A DNA stretch of 64,000 nucleotides from Bacillus methanolicus (lineage in GTDB: Bacteria; Bacillota; Bacilli; Bacillales; Cytobacillaceae): positions 62,001 to 126,000 of the forward strand of contig NZ_VTQX01000007.1 in assembly GCF_008764295.1 (NCBI RefSeq), in the 5' to 3' direction. Positions 1 to 9,718 of the stretch are shown one piece after another. Made by a program: the position numbers and the translations under genes. Under the pieces are notes generated by a model. That model was not told the origin of the DNA and made no database searches. It saw nothing but the letters and a program-made list of their open reading frames with translations. The first letter of the stretch is position 1, and the number at the start of each line of letters is the position of its first letter.

Positions 1-170
1 CGATCTCTGCAATGGGATTCATGTTTATTTCGATCATTATGATTTATTTTAGCCGTTATAAATTAAAAAATAGTGTTATAAAGTTTATTACTGCTCTCAT
101 TGCGTACGTTTTAATGATCTTTAGCGGGATTATTATTTTTTTCGTAGTTTTAAGTGGCCCGACGACATAA
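1..170 (+). CDS. yphE: YphE-like small membrane protein (DUF2768), 3' end only
   Basis: An open frame enters the window and ends at the TAA at 168-170. About 55 residues are visible, made of two hydrophobic segments joined by a short basic loop (SRYKLKN), so this is the C-terminal part of a small two-helix membrane protein. Length, hairpin topology and position just upstream of yphF and spoIVA fit YphE of B. subtilis, a DUF2768 protein of unknown function. The start lies outside the window. The family call rests on synteny and general similarity and is moderately secure. Confidence 0.6.
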   Translation, partial: ISAMGFMFISIIMIYFSRYKLKNSVIKFITALIAYVLMIFSGIIIFFVVLSGPTT

Positions 171-208
171 ACTATTTATCAATACATAGAATAGAAGGAT
201 TGATACTT

Positions 209-922
209 ATGAATAAAGGAATACTTTTTTTGTCCATTTGCCTGATCACATCCGCTATTTTAACGGGCTGTGCTTACCCACAGGACAAGTTAGCTCAAAA
301 TCAGACTCCATATCAAGATCAAGTTACAGCTGTTCAATCCGCAGTTGAAAAATTTCAAGAGGACAAGGGTGGAATTCTCCCAATCAAAACGAAAGAAAAC
401 GATACCCCAATTTATCAAAAATATTTGCTAGATTTTAAACAGCTTGTGCCTCAATATATGGCGGAGCCACCAGGAAATGCGTTTGAATCTGGCGGGGTTT
501 TTCAATATGTTTTAATTGATGTGGAAACAAACCCAACTGTGAAAATATTCGATTTGCGGGTTGCAGAAACCATTAGAGATATAAATTTAAGAATTTCAAT
601 GCAAGATTATCCACCTTACAAAGAGAGGATCGCTGATGGCGTCTTCTCATTGGACTATGAACAACTTGGTTTCAAGGAAGAACCAGTCGTGATTAGCCCA
701 TATACTAGTCAAGAACTTCCATTAGTGATAAATGGAAATGCGGAAGTATTTGTAGATTATCGCAAAGATTTATATCAAATTTTGCAAGATGGTTCAAAAC
801 CTTTGCAACCAGGTGTGGATATTAGAACTGTACTCCATGAGGATTCATTATTTGTTCCTGCTTACTCATTGCCGTATACAATTGATGCAGAAACAAATGA
901 AATCATTTTTATGCCTTCTTAA
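209..922 (+). CDS. yphF: YphF-like lipoprotein, unknown function
   Basis: A 237-residue predicted lipoprotein. The N-terminus is a short signal peptide ending in the lipobox LTGC, with the acylated cysteine at about residue 21, so the mature protein should be anchored on the outer face of the membrane. I chose the ATG at 209 over a TTG at 200 because AGAAGGA sits about 9 bases upstream of it. The body is soluble, without an enzymatic motif I recognise. Sequence style and position next to spoIVA match YphF of B. subtilis, whose role is not known. A hairpin terminator follows. Confidence 0.75.
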   Translation: MNKGILFLSICLITSAILTGCAYPQDKLAQNQTPYQDQVTAVQSAVEKFQEDKGGILPIKTKENDTPIYQKYLLDFKQLVPQYMAEPPGNAFESGGVFQYVLIDVETNPTVKIFDLRVAETIRDINLRISMQDYPPYKERIADGVFSLDYEQLGFKEEPVVISPYTSQELPLVINGNAEVFVDYRKDLYQILQDGSKPLQPGVDIRTVLHEDSLFVPAYSLPYTIDAETNEIIFMPS

Positions 923-952
923 TCATGTTTTCTATTCTAAATTTGCAGTCAT

Positions 953-994
953 AACCCTTTTCTTACGGAATATATTGTAGGAGAAGGGTTTTTA
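953..994 (+). terminator. Rho-independent terminator after yphF
   Basis: AACCCTTTTC pairs with GAGAAGGGTT across an AT-rich loop (one mismatch), and the second arm runs into TTTTT. It isolates yphF from spoIVA. Confidence 0.75.
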
Positions 995-1110
995 TTATAC
1001 TTAATTAATCCATTTTAAGTAAAAATGAGAAATTAAAAAAAGGATTTTCTCATAGCTCCTTTTAATTTGAAATGAAATTGATAAATAAGGAGGTATTTTT
1101 AAAGAAAATT

Positions 1111-1141
1111 GTCATAACTGAGTAGGACAACATCATACACA
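1111..1141 (+). promoter_or_regulatory. Candidate sigma-E promoter of spoIVA
   Basis: GTCATAA at 1111-1117 and CATACACA at 1134-1141 lie 16 bases apart, close to the sigma-E pattern (ATA-containing -35 and CATACA-type -10). spoIVA of B. subtilis is transcribed by sigma-E in the mother cell. The start codon is about 100 bases downstream, which fits the long untranslated leader expected here. The rest of 995-1244 shows nothing else I can name. Confidence 0.55.
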
Positions 1142-1244
1142 TATATTGTCTAAGTATCGTAATGAACTCGATATGAAAGTTCTAAATGGCAATAAATTAG
1201 GATAACTATTATCCCACTAACTCACGATTTCAGGAGGGGATCAC

Positions 1245-2723
1245 TTGGAAAAGGTAGATATTTTTAAGGATATCGCTGAAAGAACGGGCGGCGATATTTA
1301 TTTAGGAGTTGTTGGAGCAGTACGAACAGGTAAGTCAACTTTTATCAAGAAATTCATGGAGCTCGTTGTTTTACCGAATATGGATAACGAGGCAGATCGT
1401 GCTCGTACCCAAGATGAATTGCCTCAAAGTGCAGCTGGTAGAACGATCATGACGACAGAACCAAAGTTTGTTCCTAATCAAGCGGCTACAGTTCATGTCA
1501 GCGAAGGATTAGATGTCAATATTCGTTTAGTAGATTGTGTTGGGTATACTGTACCAGGAGCGAAAGGATACGAAGATGAAAATGGCCCTCGAATGATCAA
1601 TACTCCATGGTACGAAGAGCCGATACCTTTCCACGAAGCAGCTGAAATTGGCACAAGAAAAGTAATTCAAGAGCATTCAACCATCGGTGTTGTCGTGACA
1701 ACTGATGGAACAATTGGAGAAATTCCAAGAGTGGACTACATTGAAGCTGAAGAAAGAGTTATTGAAGAGTTAAAGGAAGTTGGGAAACCATTTATTATGG
1801 TGATTAATAGTGTTCAGCCGCATCACCCGAATACAGAGGCTCTTCGTCATGAACTAGCTGAAAAATATGATATTCCAGTGCTTGCTATGAGTATAGAAGG
1901 AATGCGTGAGGCTGATGTTCTAAATGTTATGCGCGAAGCTCTTTATGAATTTCCTGTCCTGGAGGTCAATGTTAACCTTCCAAGCTGGGTGATGGTATTG
2001 AAAGAAGATCATTGGCTCAGAGAAAGCTATCAGGAAGCTGTAAAGGATACAGTTAAAGATATTAAAAGGCTGCGGGATGTCGACCGAGTTGTACATCTCT
2101 TTGGCGATTATGAATTTATTGATAGAGCAGGATTAGCTGGTATTGAAATGGGTCAAGGGGTTGCGGAAATTGACCTTTTTGCTCCAGATGAGCTGTATGA
2201 TGATATTTTAAAAGAAATTGTCGGTGTGGAAATAAGGGGAAGAGATCATCTATTAGAATTGATGCAAGATTTTGCTCATGCAAAGCAAGAGTATGACCAG
2301 ATTTCAGATGCGTTAAAAATGGTAAAACAAACTGGATATGGAATTGCTGCACCAACACTTGCTGACATGAGTTTAGACGAGCCGGAAATCATTCGCCAAG
2401 GTGCTCGTTTTGGTGTCAGATTAAAAGCTGTCGCACCGTCGATCCATATGATAAAAGTGGATGTGGAATCGGAATTCGCGCCGATTATCGGGACAGAGAA
2501 ACAAAGTGAGGAACTGGTTCGATACTTAATGCAAGATTTTGAGGATGACCCATTATCAATTTGGAATTCTGATATTTTTGGCAGAAGCCTGAGCTCAATC
2601 GTAAGAGAAGGTATTCAAGCTAAGCTTTCATTAATGCCAGAAAATGCGAGATATAAATTAAAAGAAACACTTGAGAGAATTATTAATGAAGGCTCAGGTG
2701 GATTAATTGCGATTATTTTGTAA
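1245..2723 (+). CDS. spoIVA: Stage IV sporulation protein A, coat morphogenetic ATPase
   Basis: SpoIVA is the mother-cell ATPase that polymerises on the forespore surface to form the basement layer of the spore coat and is also needed for cortex assembly. The 492-residue length equals that of B. subtilis SpoIVA. A Walker A motif, GAVRTGKS, is at residues 24-31 and a DCVGY motif follows near residue 97. The C-terminal region needed for SpoVM binding and localisation is complete. The TTG start at 1245 is preceded by AGGAGGGG at the right distance and gives the conserved MEKVDIF N-terminus. It stands alone between two terminators, with a candidate sigma-E promoter upstream. Its presence marks the organism as a spore former. 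Confidence 0.97.
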   Translation: MEKVDIFKDIAERTGGDIYLGVVGAVRTGKSTFIKKFMELVVLPNMDNEADRARTQDELPQSAAGRTIMTTEPKFVPNQAATVHVSEGLDVNIRLVDCVGYTVPGAKGYEDENGPRMINTPWYEEPIPFHEAAEIGTRKVIQEHSTIGVVVTTDGTIGEIPRVDYIEAEERVIEELKEVGKPFIMVINSVQPHHPNTEALRHELAEKYDIPVLAMSIEGMREADVLNVMREALYEFPVLEVNVNLPSWVMVLKEDHWLRESYQEAVKDTVKDIKRLRDVDRVVHLFGDYEFIDRAGLAGIEMGQGVAEIDLFAPDELYDDILKEIVGVEIRGRDHLLELMQDFAHAKQEYDQISDALKMVKQTGYGIAAPTLADMSLDEPEIIRQGARFGVRLKAVAPSIHMIKVDVESEFAPIIGTEKQSEELVRYLMQDFEDDPLSIWNSDIFGRSLSSIVREGIQAKLSLMPENARYKLKETLERIINEGSGGLIAIIL

Positions 2724-2729
2724 CTGTTC

Positions 2730-2756
2730 AAGACTCCAGAATGGGGTCTTTTTTGT
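2730..2756 (+). terminator. Terminator after spoIVA
   Basis: AAGACTCC and GGGGTCTT form an 8-bp stem with a short loop, followed by a T-run. Confidence 0.85.
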
Positions 2757-3534
2757 TGTTTTTTTCATAAATAGTCATTGACTCTTTGCGATCAATTATG
2801 AATAGATGTCGTTTGGCACGCTAACTTTTAGAGGTACGACAATGCCTCTCTTTTACCTACTCAAGTATGTTAGCTGTTAGTATACTTGTTAAAATAGAAG
2901 ACGAGACGACTAGTTCAAAAAGAATTTCAAAGCAAGAATCCGTAGCTCCATCGGCATGTTCACAAATTTTAAATTTTTGTACCAGATAACGCTAATTTTA
3001 CGCTTACTTACAAAATAGAGCATAGCAGTAAACAATAAGAATATTTACGACCCCATCTATTTAGTTGCAAACAATATATCGCCTTATATTTGAATATTGA
3101 AAAAGATTGTGCTGATCTCGACAAAATCCTGCAAAAACAGTTCAAAAAAGAAAAGATTACCATTAATTCGCTAAATTTTCTTGATAACCTTAAATGATTG
3201 TGATAATCTTTTAACAGAATTACTGTTGAAAGCGACATGAAGCCTTATAAATTAAGGTTTTTTAAGAGAAAAGCGTTGAAATCTTGATTTTTATCATTTA
3301 ATATATGAAAAGAGGTTCATTCAATTGAAACGTTGATGTTATCACATTTATAAAGTGATAGACCTTTTTTTGTACGAAATTCTAATGTTTTAACCTATTA
3401 ACCATGAAAAATGGCTAAAAATAGGGACAAATATGAGTCGCTACGTATAGAAATCAGTAATTTTGTTTAAAAATGATGATAAGAATGCAATTTTCAACTG
3501 AATGAGTCGAATTCTTTGGGAGGAGGTGAAAGGC
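2757..3534. other. Long spacer between spoIVA and hbs
   Basis: Nearly 780 bases with no intact gene. At 2831-2852 a weak hairpin (AGAGG/CCTCT) sits before a T-rich stretch. At about 3034-3196 a frame without start codon encodes some 50 residues of normal composition ending in SLNFLDNLK and a stop, perhaps the tail of a decayed gene. From about 3320 the stretch holds the promoter and long leader of hbs. Nothing else stands out. Confidence 0.4.
3325..3354 (+). promoter_or_regulatory. Candidate sigma-A promoter of hbs
   Basis: TTGAAA at 3325-3330 and TATAAA at 3349-3354 are separated by 18 bases. The leader to the hbs start would be about 175 bases. A small hairpin TATCAC/GTGATA overlaps the -10 region. 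B. subtilis hbs also has promoters well upstream of the gene. Confidence 0.4.
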
Positions 3535-3807
3535 ATGAACAAGACAGAACTAGTTAATGCGGTTGCTGAAGCTAGCGAACTTTCTAAAAAGGACGCAACT
3601 AAAGCAGTAGACGCAGTATTTGATTCAATCTTAAATGCTTTAAAAGATGGTGATAAAGTACAATTAATCGGTTTCGGAAACTTTGAGGTACGTGAGCGCG
3701 CAGCTCGTAAAGGACGTAACCCTCAAACTGGTGAAGAAATTGAAATTTCTGCAAGCAAAGTACCTGCTTTCAAACCAGGTAAAGCGCTTAAAGATGCAGT
3801 AAAGTAA
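3535..3807 (+). CDS. hbs: DNA-binding protein HU
   Basis: HU is the main nucleoid-associated histone-like protein; it binds and bends DNA as a homodimer. The 90-residue product begins [14 protein letters not shown] and carries the signature [20 protein letters not shown], the beta-arm that wraps the minor groove. The ATG at 3535 follows a very strong RBS, GGGAGGAGGTG, as expected for one of the most abundant proteins; a longer frame starting near 3502 would include this RBS and is rejected. The gene is monocistronic, closed by a strong terminator. Position between spoIVA and folE is the same as in B. subtilis. Confidence 0.98.
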   Translation: MNKTELVNAVAEASELSKKDATKAVDAVFDSILNALKDGDKVQLIGFGNFEVRERAARKGRNPQTGEEIEISASKVPAFKPGKALKDAVK

Positions 3808-3875
3808 TTACATAGTACTTTATACTTCTGATAATATATCTTGCTCGTTTACGAGTGGATATTCTTATCTTCTTG

Positions 3876-3913
3876 AAAAAGGCTCACGTTTATACGTGGG
3901 CTTTTTATTTTTT
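3876..3913 (+). terminator. Terminator after hbs
   Basis: AAAAAGGCTCACGT pairs with ACGTGGGCTTTTT (one G-T pair) across a tetraloop and is followed by a long T-run. Confidence 0.9.
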
Positions 3914-4006
3914 TGTTTCTTAAAGTAAATGGTTGACTACTCATTTCATGAGTAACCTTTTTCATGTCTTTGAGCTTCTGGCTGAAAGGTAGTCTTGAAA
4001 TGATGA

Positions 4007-4040
4007 AAACAGGGAGAAAAGTTAAGTTTCTCCTGTTTTT
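4007..4040 (+). terminator. Second terminator-like hairpin between hbs and folE
   Basis: AAAACAGGGAGAAA faces TTTCTCCTGTTTTT with a 6-base loop. No gene lies between this and the hbs terminator, so it may be a back-up terminator. The rest of 3914-4168 holds only the folE promoter. Confidence 0.65.
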
Positions 4041-4082
4041 AGTCAAAAGCGCCGTTATATTTCAAAGCTGAATTCCTTCTTT

Positions 4083-4112
4083 TTGCCTGTCTTTCGTAAG
4101 ATGTGCTAAGAT
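4083..4112 (+). promoter_or_regulatory. Possible sigma-A promoter of folE
   Basis: TTGCCT at 4083-4088, 18-base spacer, TAAGAT at 4107-4112, about 55 bases before the folE start. Both boxes match consensus only in part. Confidence 0.35.
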
Positions 4113-4168
4113 GTTAGTGTTATATTTAGGTTAGTTGATGAAGGATTAGGCTGAGGAGGATATGAATC

Positions 4169-4735
4169 ATGTCAAAGGTCAATCGTGCCCAAATTGAAGA
4201 GGCGGTACGTTTAATATTAGAAGCGGTGGGGGATGACCCTAATCGAGAAGGGGTACTGGATACTCCGAAACGGGTAGCAAAAATGTATGAGGAAGTTTTC
4301 CAAGGAATTCATCAAGATCCACGTGAGTATTTTGAAACGATATTTAGTGAAGATCACGAAGAGTTGGTATTGGTTAAAGATATTCCGTTTTATTCTATGT
4401 GTGAACACCATCTTGTTCCTTTCTATGGAAAGGCTCATGTTGCTTATATCCCTAGGAATGGCCGAGTTACTGGTCTGAGCAAACTGGCAAGAGCAGTCGA
4501 AGCGGTAGCGAAAAGACCGCAGCTTCAAGAAAGGATCACGTCAACCGTTGCTGATGCAATGATGGAAAAGCTTGAACCACACGGTGTCATGATTGTCGTT
4601 GAAGCAGAACATATGTGTATGACTATGCGAGGGGTCAAAAAACCTGGTGCTAAAACCGTAACCACAGCTGTTAGGGGTACATTAGCTGAGGATAGTCAAG
4701 CTAGAGCTGAAATTTTATCGTTAATTAAACAGTAG
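4169..4735 (+). CDS. folE: GTP cyclohydrolase I (MtrA)
   Basis: Converts GTP to 7,8-dihydroneopterin triphosphate, the first step of folate synthesis, in the cytoplasm. The 188-residue length is normal. The zinc and active-site motif [10 protein letters not shown] lies near residues 76-85 (Cys78, His81) and the third zinc ligand is the cysteine in EHMCMTMRG near residue 149. The ATG at 4169 follows GAGGAGG; an overlapping ATG at 4162 is out of frame. In B. subtilis this gene (mtrA) is cotranscribed with mtrB; here a perfect 16-bp terminator hairpin stands between them, so cotranscription is doubtful. Confidence 0.97.
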   Translation: MSKVNRAQIEEAVRLILEAVGDDPNREGVLDTPKRVAKMYEEVFQGIHQDPREYFETIFSEDHEELVLVKDIPFYSMCEHHLVPFYGKAHVAYIPRNGRVTGLSKLARAVEAVAKRPQLQERITSTVADAMMEKLEPHGVMIVVEAEHMCMTMRGVKKPGAKTVTTAVRGTLAEDSQARAEILSLIKQ

Positions 4736-4740
4736 TACGA

Positions 4741-4783
4741 AAAAGTATCGACTAAAATGTGAAATTTAGTCGATACTTTTTAA
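4741..4783 (+). terminator. Perfect 16-bp terminator after folE
   Basis: AAAAGTATCGACTAAA at 4741-4756 and its exact complement at 4765-4780 enclose an 8-base loop and end in a T-run. It separates folE from mtrB. Confidence 0.9.
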
Positions 4784-4896
4784 AATAGGTTCAGTAGTTT
4801 TCGCAAAACCTATAGGAAAGTCACTGTAATAATTGGTATGATGAGGGTACGACAAGTATTGAATGATAATCATTATGAATGGGGATGTGGAAGCGG

Positions 4897-5130
4897 ATGG
4901 AAAACAAACCAAGTGGTGAATATTTAGTGATTAAAGCAATTGATGATGGAGTAAATGTAATTGGATTAACACGCGGCACAGATACGCGCTTTCATCACTC
5001 TGAGAAGCTAGATAGAGGAGAAGTTATGATTGCACAATTTACGGAACATACTTCAGCAATTAAAATAAGAGGAAATGCTAAAATATTGACCTCATACGGG
5101 GAAATAAGCAGCGGCGGAAACGAAGATTAA
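4897..5130 (+). CDS. mtrB: TRAP, tryptophan-activated RNA-binding attenuation protein
   Basis: TRAP forms an 11-subunit ring that, when loaded with tryptophan, binds spaced GAG/UAG triplets in trp leader RNAs. The 77-residue product keeps the family core, including [26 protein letters not shown] and AIKIRGNAK, which carries the RNA-contacting lysine and arginine. The ATG at 4897 gives the usual length; ATGs at 4879 and 4885 would add residues the family lacks, but no candidate has a textbook RBS. It is separated from folE by a terminator. The trp genes it normally controls are missing from their usual place in this window, so its target must lie elsewhere or be different. Confidence 0.95.
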   Translation: MENKPSGEYLVIKAIDDGVNVIGLTRGTDTRFHHSEKLDRGEVMIAQFTEHTSAIKIRGNAKILTSYGEISSGGNED

Positions 5131-5223
5131 ACTTCTTTTTTAAATTTGGTAATATTGTTAGTATATAACAATATACAGAATTATCTATATTTTTTCTTAA
5201 GAGGACCATAGTAGGACCTTTTA

Positions 5224-5232
5224 TGATATAAT
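5224..5232 (+). promoter_or_regulatory. Extended -10 promoter candidate before hepS
   Basis: TGATATAAT is a TGn-TATAAT extended -10 element, 75 bases upstream of the hepS start. No good -35 box is present, which extended -10 promoters tolerate. Confidence 0.5.
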
Positions 5233-5306
5233 TGTCCATGCGTTTATTTTTCAAAAGGTCGGGACAAAAAGTAAAAGTAGAATCTAGGGGATACAAGGGT
5301 GATTTC

Positions 5307-6128
5307 ATGCTAAACCTTCAACAAAAACTAGAATACGTTCGGGAAAAAATAGAAGGAAAGATCCATCATCCCTTCTTAACACAAAATATCGAAGCGCCAA
5401 TTATTGATGAAGATAAACTTTTCTTTCTTGTCTCTTTTCTTGATGATCTGAATGTTTCCATTGAAGATATGGAGAACTATGTAGTGCCCACAATGCTATT
5501 GCAAATTGCTCTTGATACCCATGATAAGGTTACGAACGATCTTTCAGGAGATTCCAATTTAAAACATAGGCAGTTAACGGTACTTGCCGGGGTCTATTAT
5601 AGTGGTCTTTATTATAAAATTCTGGCCGATCAAGATAATATTGAAGTAATCAGATTGCTTGCTGAAGGAATTGAAACCATCAATGATCAAAAAATTATTG
5701 TTTATCAGCAAGAGCTAGATGGAATTGAAAAACTTATTGAATGTCTTAAAAATATCGAAGCATCTTTACATAAAAAACTGGTAAAACATTTACATGCAAA
5801 GGGTTGGGATGACGTCATCACCAATTTCTTATTAATTAAGCGCTTAAATAAAGAAAGGGAGCAGTTTGTTAAGTCCCATACGTCTGTTGTTTTTGAGGGA
5901 TTAAAGAAATTGGTCTTCCCAAAGCATGAACATACTTTGAAAGAATTATCACATGAACAAAGGAATCATTTAGTATTTATTTGCGATAAATATATAAGCT
6001 TTTCAAAAGAGCTGTTAGTAAAAGCAAAAAATAAGCTGCCACTTTTAAATGAAGCGGTTGAAAGCAAAATTGAAGTGGTTTTAAACCAGCATCAAATAGG
6101 TGTGAATTCGCTTGTGGAAGAAGGGTAA
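5307..6128 (+). CDS. hepS: Heptaprenyl diphosphate synthase component I
   Basis: The small, non-catalytic subunit of heptaprenyl diphosphate synthase, which makes the C35 side chain of menaquinone together with HepT. The 273-residue product has the family blocks DTHDKV and [18 protein letters not shown]. It ends in VEEG, as in B. subtilis HepS. I chose the ATG at 5307 (AAGGGTGA upstream), because an upstream start at 5232 would add 25 residues not seen in the family. It is slightly longer than the 251-residue B. subtilis protein. menH follows four bases after the stop and hepT after that, so the three genes form one menaquinone operon. Confidence 0.93.
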   Translation: MLNLQQKLEYVREKIEGKIHHPFLTQNIEAPIIDEDKLFFLVSFLDDLNVSIEDMENYVVPTMLLQIALDTHDKVTNDLSGDSNLKHRQLTVLAGVYYSGLYYKILADQDNIEVIRLLAEGIETINDQKIIVYQQELDGIEKLIECLKNIEASLHKKLVKHLHAKGWDDVITNFLLIKRLNKEREQFVKSHTSVVFEGLKKLVFPKHEHTLKELSHEQRNHLVFICDKYISFSKELLVKAKNKLPLLNEAVESKIEVVLNQHQIGVNSLVEEG

Positions 6129-6132
6129 GAAA

Positions 6133-6837
6133 ATGGACCAGTCAAAAGAACAACGTGTACATGGTGTTTTTGAAAAAATCTCTGACAACTATGACAAGAT
6201 GAATTCAGTGATCAGTTTTCAGATGCATAAAAAATGGCGTGAAGACACGATGAAGAGAATGAATGTCAAGGCCGGTTCTAAAGCGTTAGATGTATGCTGC
6301 GGTACAGCAGACTGGACAATTGCCTTAGCAGGAGAAGTAGGTTCGAACGGAGAAGTTATTGGGCTTGACTTTAGTAAAAACATGCTAAAAGTTGGTGAAG
6401 AAAAGGTTAACGATTTGCATTTGCGTAACGTTCAATTAGTTCATGGAAATGCGATGGAGTTGCCGTTTCCTGATCAGACCTTTGATTATGTCACGATCGG
6501 TTTTGGTCTTCGGAATGTGCCGGATTACTTGCAAGTGCTAAAGGAAATGAATCGTGTTCTCAAGCCTGGAGGAATCGGAGTCTGTCTAGAAACATCTCAG
6601 CCGACTATGTTTGGGTATCGACAGTTGTTCTATTTTTACTTCCGGTTTATTATGCCGTTTTTTGGAAAGCTTTTTGCGAAGAGCTATAATGAATATGCTT
6701 GGCTTCATGAGTCAGCAAAGGATTTCCCTGGAATGAAAGAACTTGCAAAAATGTTTGAGCAGGCAGGATTCAAGAAGGTAAGCTACAAGCCTTACAGTGG
6801 CGGTGCGGCTGCTGTACATATTGGCCACAAAGAATAA
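6133..6837 (+). CDS. menH: Demethylmenaquinone methyltransferase
   Basis: Performs the last step of menaquinone synthesis, C-methylation of demethylmenaquinone using S-adenosylmethionine (MenH/UbiE family). The 234-residue product has the SAM-binding motif [11 protein letters not shown] near residue 50, followed by the acidic residue in VIGLDFS, and the family block [20 protein letters not shown]. The ATG at 6133 lies just after the hepS stop, with AGAAGGG overlapping the end of hepS as RBS. An in-frame TTG at 6112 is less likely. It is flanked by the two heptaprenyl synthase subunits, as in B. subtilis. Confidence 0.96.
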   Translation: MDQSKEQRVHGVFEKISDNYDKMNSVISFQMHKKWREDTMKRMNVKAGSKALDVCCGTADWTIALAGEVGSNGEVIGLDFSKNMLKVGEEKVNDLHLRNVQLVHGNAMELPFPDQTFDYVTIGFGLRNVPDYLQVLKEMNRVLKPGGIGVCLETSQPTMFGYRQLFYFYFRFIMPFFGKLFAKSYNEYAWLHESAKDFPGMKELAKMFEQAGFKKVSYKPYSGGAAAVHIGHKE

Positions 6838-6890
6838 GGGTAGGTTGACTCTTATTACGTGTTAAAGTTTTTAGGATTGGTGACGTCGTA

Positions 6891-7853
6891 ATGAAACTAA
6901 AGATGGTGTATTCATTTTTAAGCTCTGATATAAATATTATAGAAAATTCATTAGAAGAAACGGTGAAGGGAGAATCTCCACTTTTGCAGGAAGCATCCTT
7001 GCATCTACTGCAGGCAGGAGGCAAAAGGATTCGCCCTGTTTTTGTATTATTGGCAGCAAAGTTTGGAAGCTACGATATCCAAGTGGTTAAAGATGTTGCC
7101 GTTGCTTTGGAACTTATCCATATGGCCTCTTTAGTTCACGATGATGTTATTGATGATGCTGATCTGCGTCGTGGAAGACCGACGATCAAAAGTAAATGGG
7201 ATAATCGTTTTGCTATGTATTCTGGAGATTATATCTTTGCAAAATCATTAGAATTAATGACAAATGTAGAAAATCCGGTTGCACATCAAATTTTATCTAA
7301 TACGATTGTAGAACTTACGATCGGTGAAATTGAACAAATTAAGGATAAGTATCGTTTCGAACAAAATTTGCGTGATTATTTGTTAAGAATCAAAAGAAAG
7401 ACTGCTCTACTAATTGCAGCGAGCTGTCAGTTGGGAGCGATTGCTGCCGGAGTTGAGGAGGAAGTCCACCGCAAGCTAGCACGTTTCGGTTATTTTGTAG
7501 GAATGAGTTTTCAAATTACCGACGATGTTCTCGATTTTACAGGCACTGAAAAAGAGCTTGGAAAGCCTGCTGGAGGAGATTTACTTCAAGGCAACATTAC
7601 TCTTCCTGTGCTATTTGCAATGAAGGATGAGAAGCTGCGCAGTGAAATTATTAAGGTGCATGAAAACATTGACTCAGATGAAATGACTCGCATTATTGAG
7701 CTTATAAAGAATTCAAATGCAATTGAAAAATCTCTTGAGTTTAGCGATCGATACTTAGATAAGGCGCTTGAGGTGCTTGATGAGCTCCCAAATAATAAGG
7801 CGAAAAAGACGCTAAGAGAAATTGCTCTTTATATTGGCAAAAGAAAATCATAA
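6891..7853 (+). CDS. hepT: Heptaprenyl diphosphate synthase component II
   Basis: The catalytic subunit of heptaprenyl diphosphate synthase; it condenses farnesyl diphosphate with isopentenyl diphosphate. The 320-residue product has the two aspartate-rich motifs of trans-prenyltransferases: DDVIDD at residues 84-89 and DDVLDF near residue 212. GGKRIRP near residue 43 and KRKTALL in the middle bind the diphosphates. It ends YIGKRKS. The RBS of the chosen ATG is poor. The N-terminus MKLKMVYSFL aligns with an internal methionine of the longer B. subtilis annotation. Third gene of the menaquinone operon. Confidence 0.96.
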   Translation: MKLKMVYSFLSSDINIIENSLEETVKGESPLLQEASLHLLQAGGKRIRPVFVLLAAKFGSYDIQVVKDVAVALELIHMASLVHDDVIDDADLRRGRPTIKSKWDNRFAMYSGDYIFAKSLELMTNVENPVAHQILSNTIVELTIGEIEQIKDKYRFEQNLRDYLLRIKRKTALLIAASCQLGAIAAGVEEEVHRKLARFGYFVGMSFQITDDVLDFTGTEKELGKPAGGDLLQGNITLPVLFAMKDEKLRSEIIKVHENIDSDEMTRIIELIKNSNAIEKSLEFSDRYLDKALEVLDELPNNKAKKTLREIALYIGKRKS

Positions 7854-8008
7854 AAAAGGTTAGCGACAAGTAGTTCGCTCTTTATGATCACTAATTAAAA
7901 ACAGATTGAATCCTCTGTTGCCATTATGTGAGATTAATGGTAATATTTTTCGTGGGCTGTCATAATATTTAAGTCCATACATATAGACAAACAGTAGGAG
8001 TGGAGCAT

Positions 8009-8455
8009 ATGGAAAAGACTTTTTTAATGGTTAAACCTGATGGTGTGCAACGCAGTCTAATTGGTGACATCGTTTCTCGTTTTGAAAAAAAAGGCTTTCA
8101 ACTAGTTGGTGCGAAGTTAATGAGTATACCTCAAGAATTAGCTGAGCAACATTATGGCGAGCATAAGGAGCGTCCTTTCTTTGGTGAGTTAGTTGATTTC
8201 ATTACTTCTGGACCTGTATTTGCAATGGTATGGGAAGGCGAAAATGTTATTGCAACTGCACGTAGTATGATGGGGGCGACCAATCCTAAGGACGCAGCAC
8301 CTGGAACAGTACGTGGAGATTATGCAGCTACAGTTGGGAAGAATATTATTCATGGTTCAGACTCTCCTGCAAGCGCTGAAAGAGAAATTTCTTTATTTTT
8401 CAAGGAAGAAGAGCTTGTTTCTTACTCAAAACAAATTAGTGAATGGATTTATTAA
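8009..8455 (+). CDS. ndk: Nucleoside diphosphate kinase
   Basis: Transfers the gamma phosphate of ATP to nucleoside diphosphates through a phosphohistidine intermediate, balancing the NTP and dNTP pools. The 148-residue product is of family length and begins [15 protein letters not shown]. The catalytic histidine is in NIIHGSDS near residue 115. The ATG at 8009 has TAGGAG eight bases upstream, so the GTG at 8000 is not needed. Sits between hepT and cheR as in B. subtilis; the 150-base gap after hepT suggests its own promoter, though I see no clear one. Confidence 0.98.
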   Translation: MEKTFLMVKPDGVQRSLIGDIVSRFEKKGFQLVGAKLMSIPQELAEQHYGEHKERPFFGELVDFITSGPVFAMVWEGENVIATARSMMGATNPKDAAPGTVRGDYAATVGKNIIHGSDSPASAEREISLFFKEEELVSYSKQISEWIY

Positions 8456-8486
8456 TTAAAATTTAATGATGATTCTGAAAAAAGTA

Positions 8487-8517
8487 AGCGCTTGTATAAT
8501 TTGCAAGTGCTTTTTTA
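8487..8517 (+). terminator. Terminator after ndk
   Basis: AAGCGCTTG and CAAGTGCTT form a 9-bp stem with one G-T pair, followed by TTTTTT. Confidence 0.85.
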
Positions 8518-8543
8518 ATATTTTTTGAAATGATTGATTTTAG

Positions 8544-9380
<837 letters not shown>

Positions 9381-9382
<2 letters not shown>

Positions 9383-9404
9383 GAGCGGAAATGCTCTTTT
9401 TTTT
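9381..9404 (+). terminator. Terminator after cheR
   Basis: AAGAGC and GCTCTT form a short stem overlapping the cheR stop codon, followed by a run of T. Confidence 0.75.
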
Positions 9405-9718
9405 GACTATTTCATAGGAAACGTTAGTTTTTATCTTTTTAAAGTAGTACTAAAAAGATCGCTCCTAAGTCGATGAAGCGCTAGAAGGAATCTTTTTTCT
9501 CTCTCGTTTTATCGAGACAGGCTAAACAGCTTTTATAATAAAGTTTAATGATTAATCGTAGAAAGGATTATGAATGATGCCAGAACAGTGTGAAAGTGCT
9601 AACTAGCGTATATTAAGGACAAAATATAGGCAATATTTTAAATTTTTTACTATTCTTCTTTACGTACGTATGTTATATTGGTACATAATCCTTTAATGAG
9701 TTGAAGGAGGAAAGAGTT
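9405..9718. other. Spacer before the aromatic operon
   Basis: About 310 bases without a gene. The best promoter candidate is TGTTATATT at 9671-9679, an extended -10 element without a good -35, some 40 bases before the chorismate synthase start. Two tiny frames near 9572 with a purine-rich region upstream stop within ten codons and I do not propose them as leader peptides. Confidence 0.3.

Noticed and set aside
9572..9606. Short leader peptide upstream of the aromatic operon
   Set aside because: The frames are 7 to 10 codons and contain no run of aromatic or other regulatory codons.
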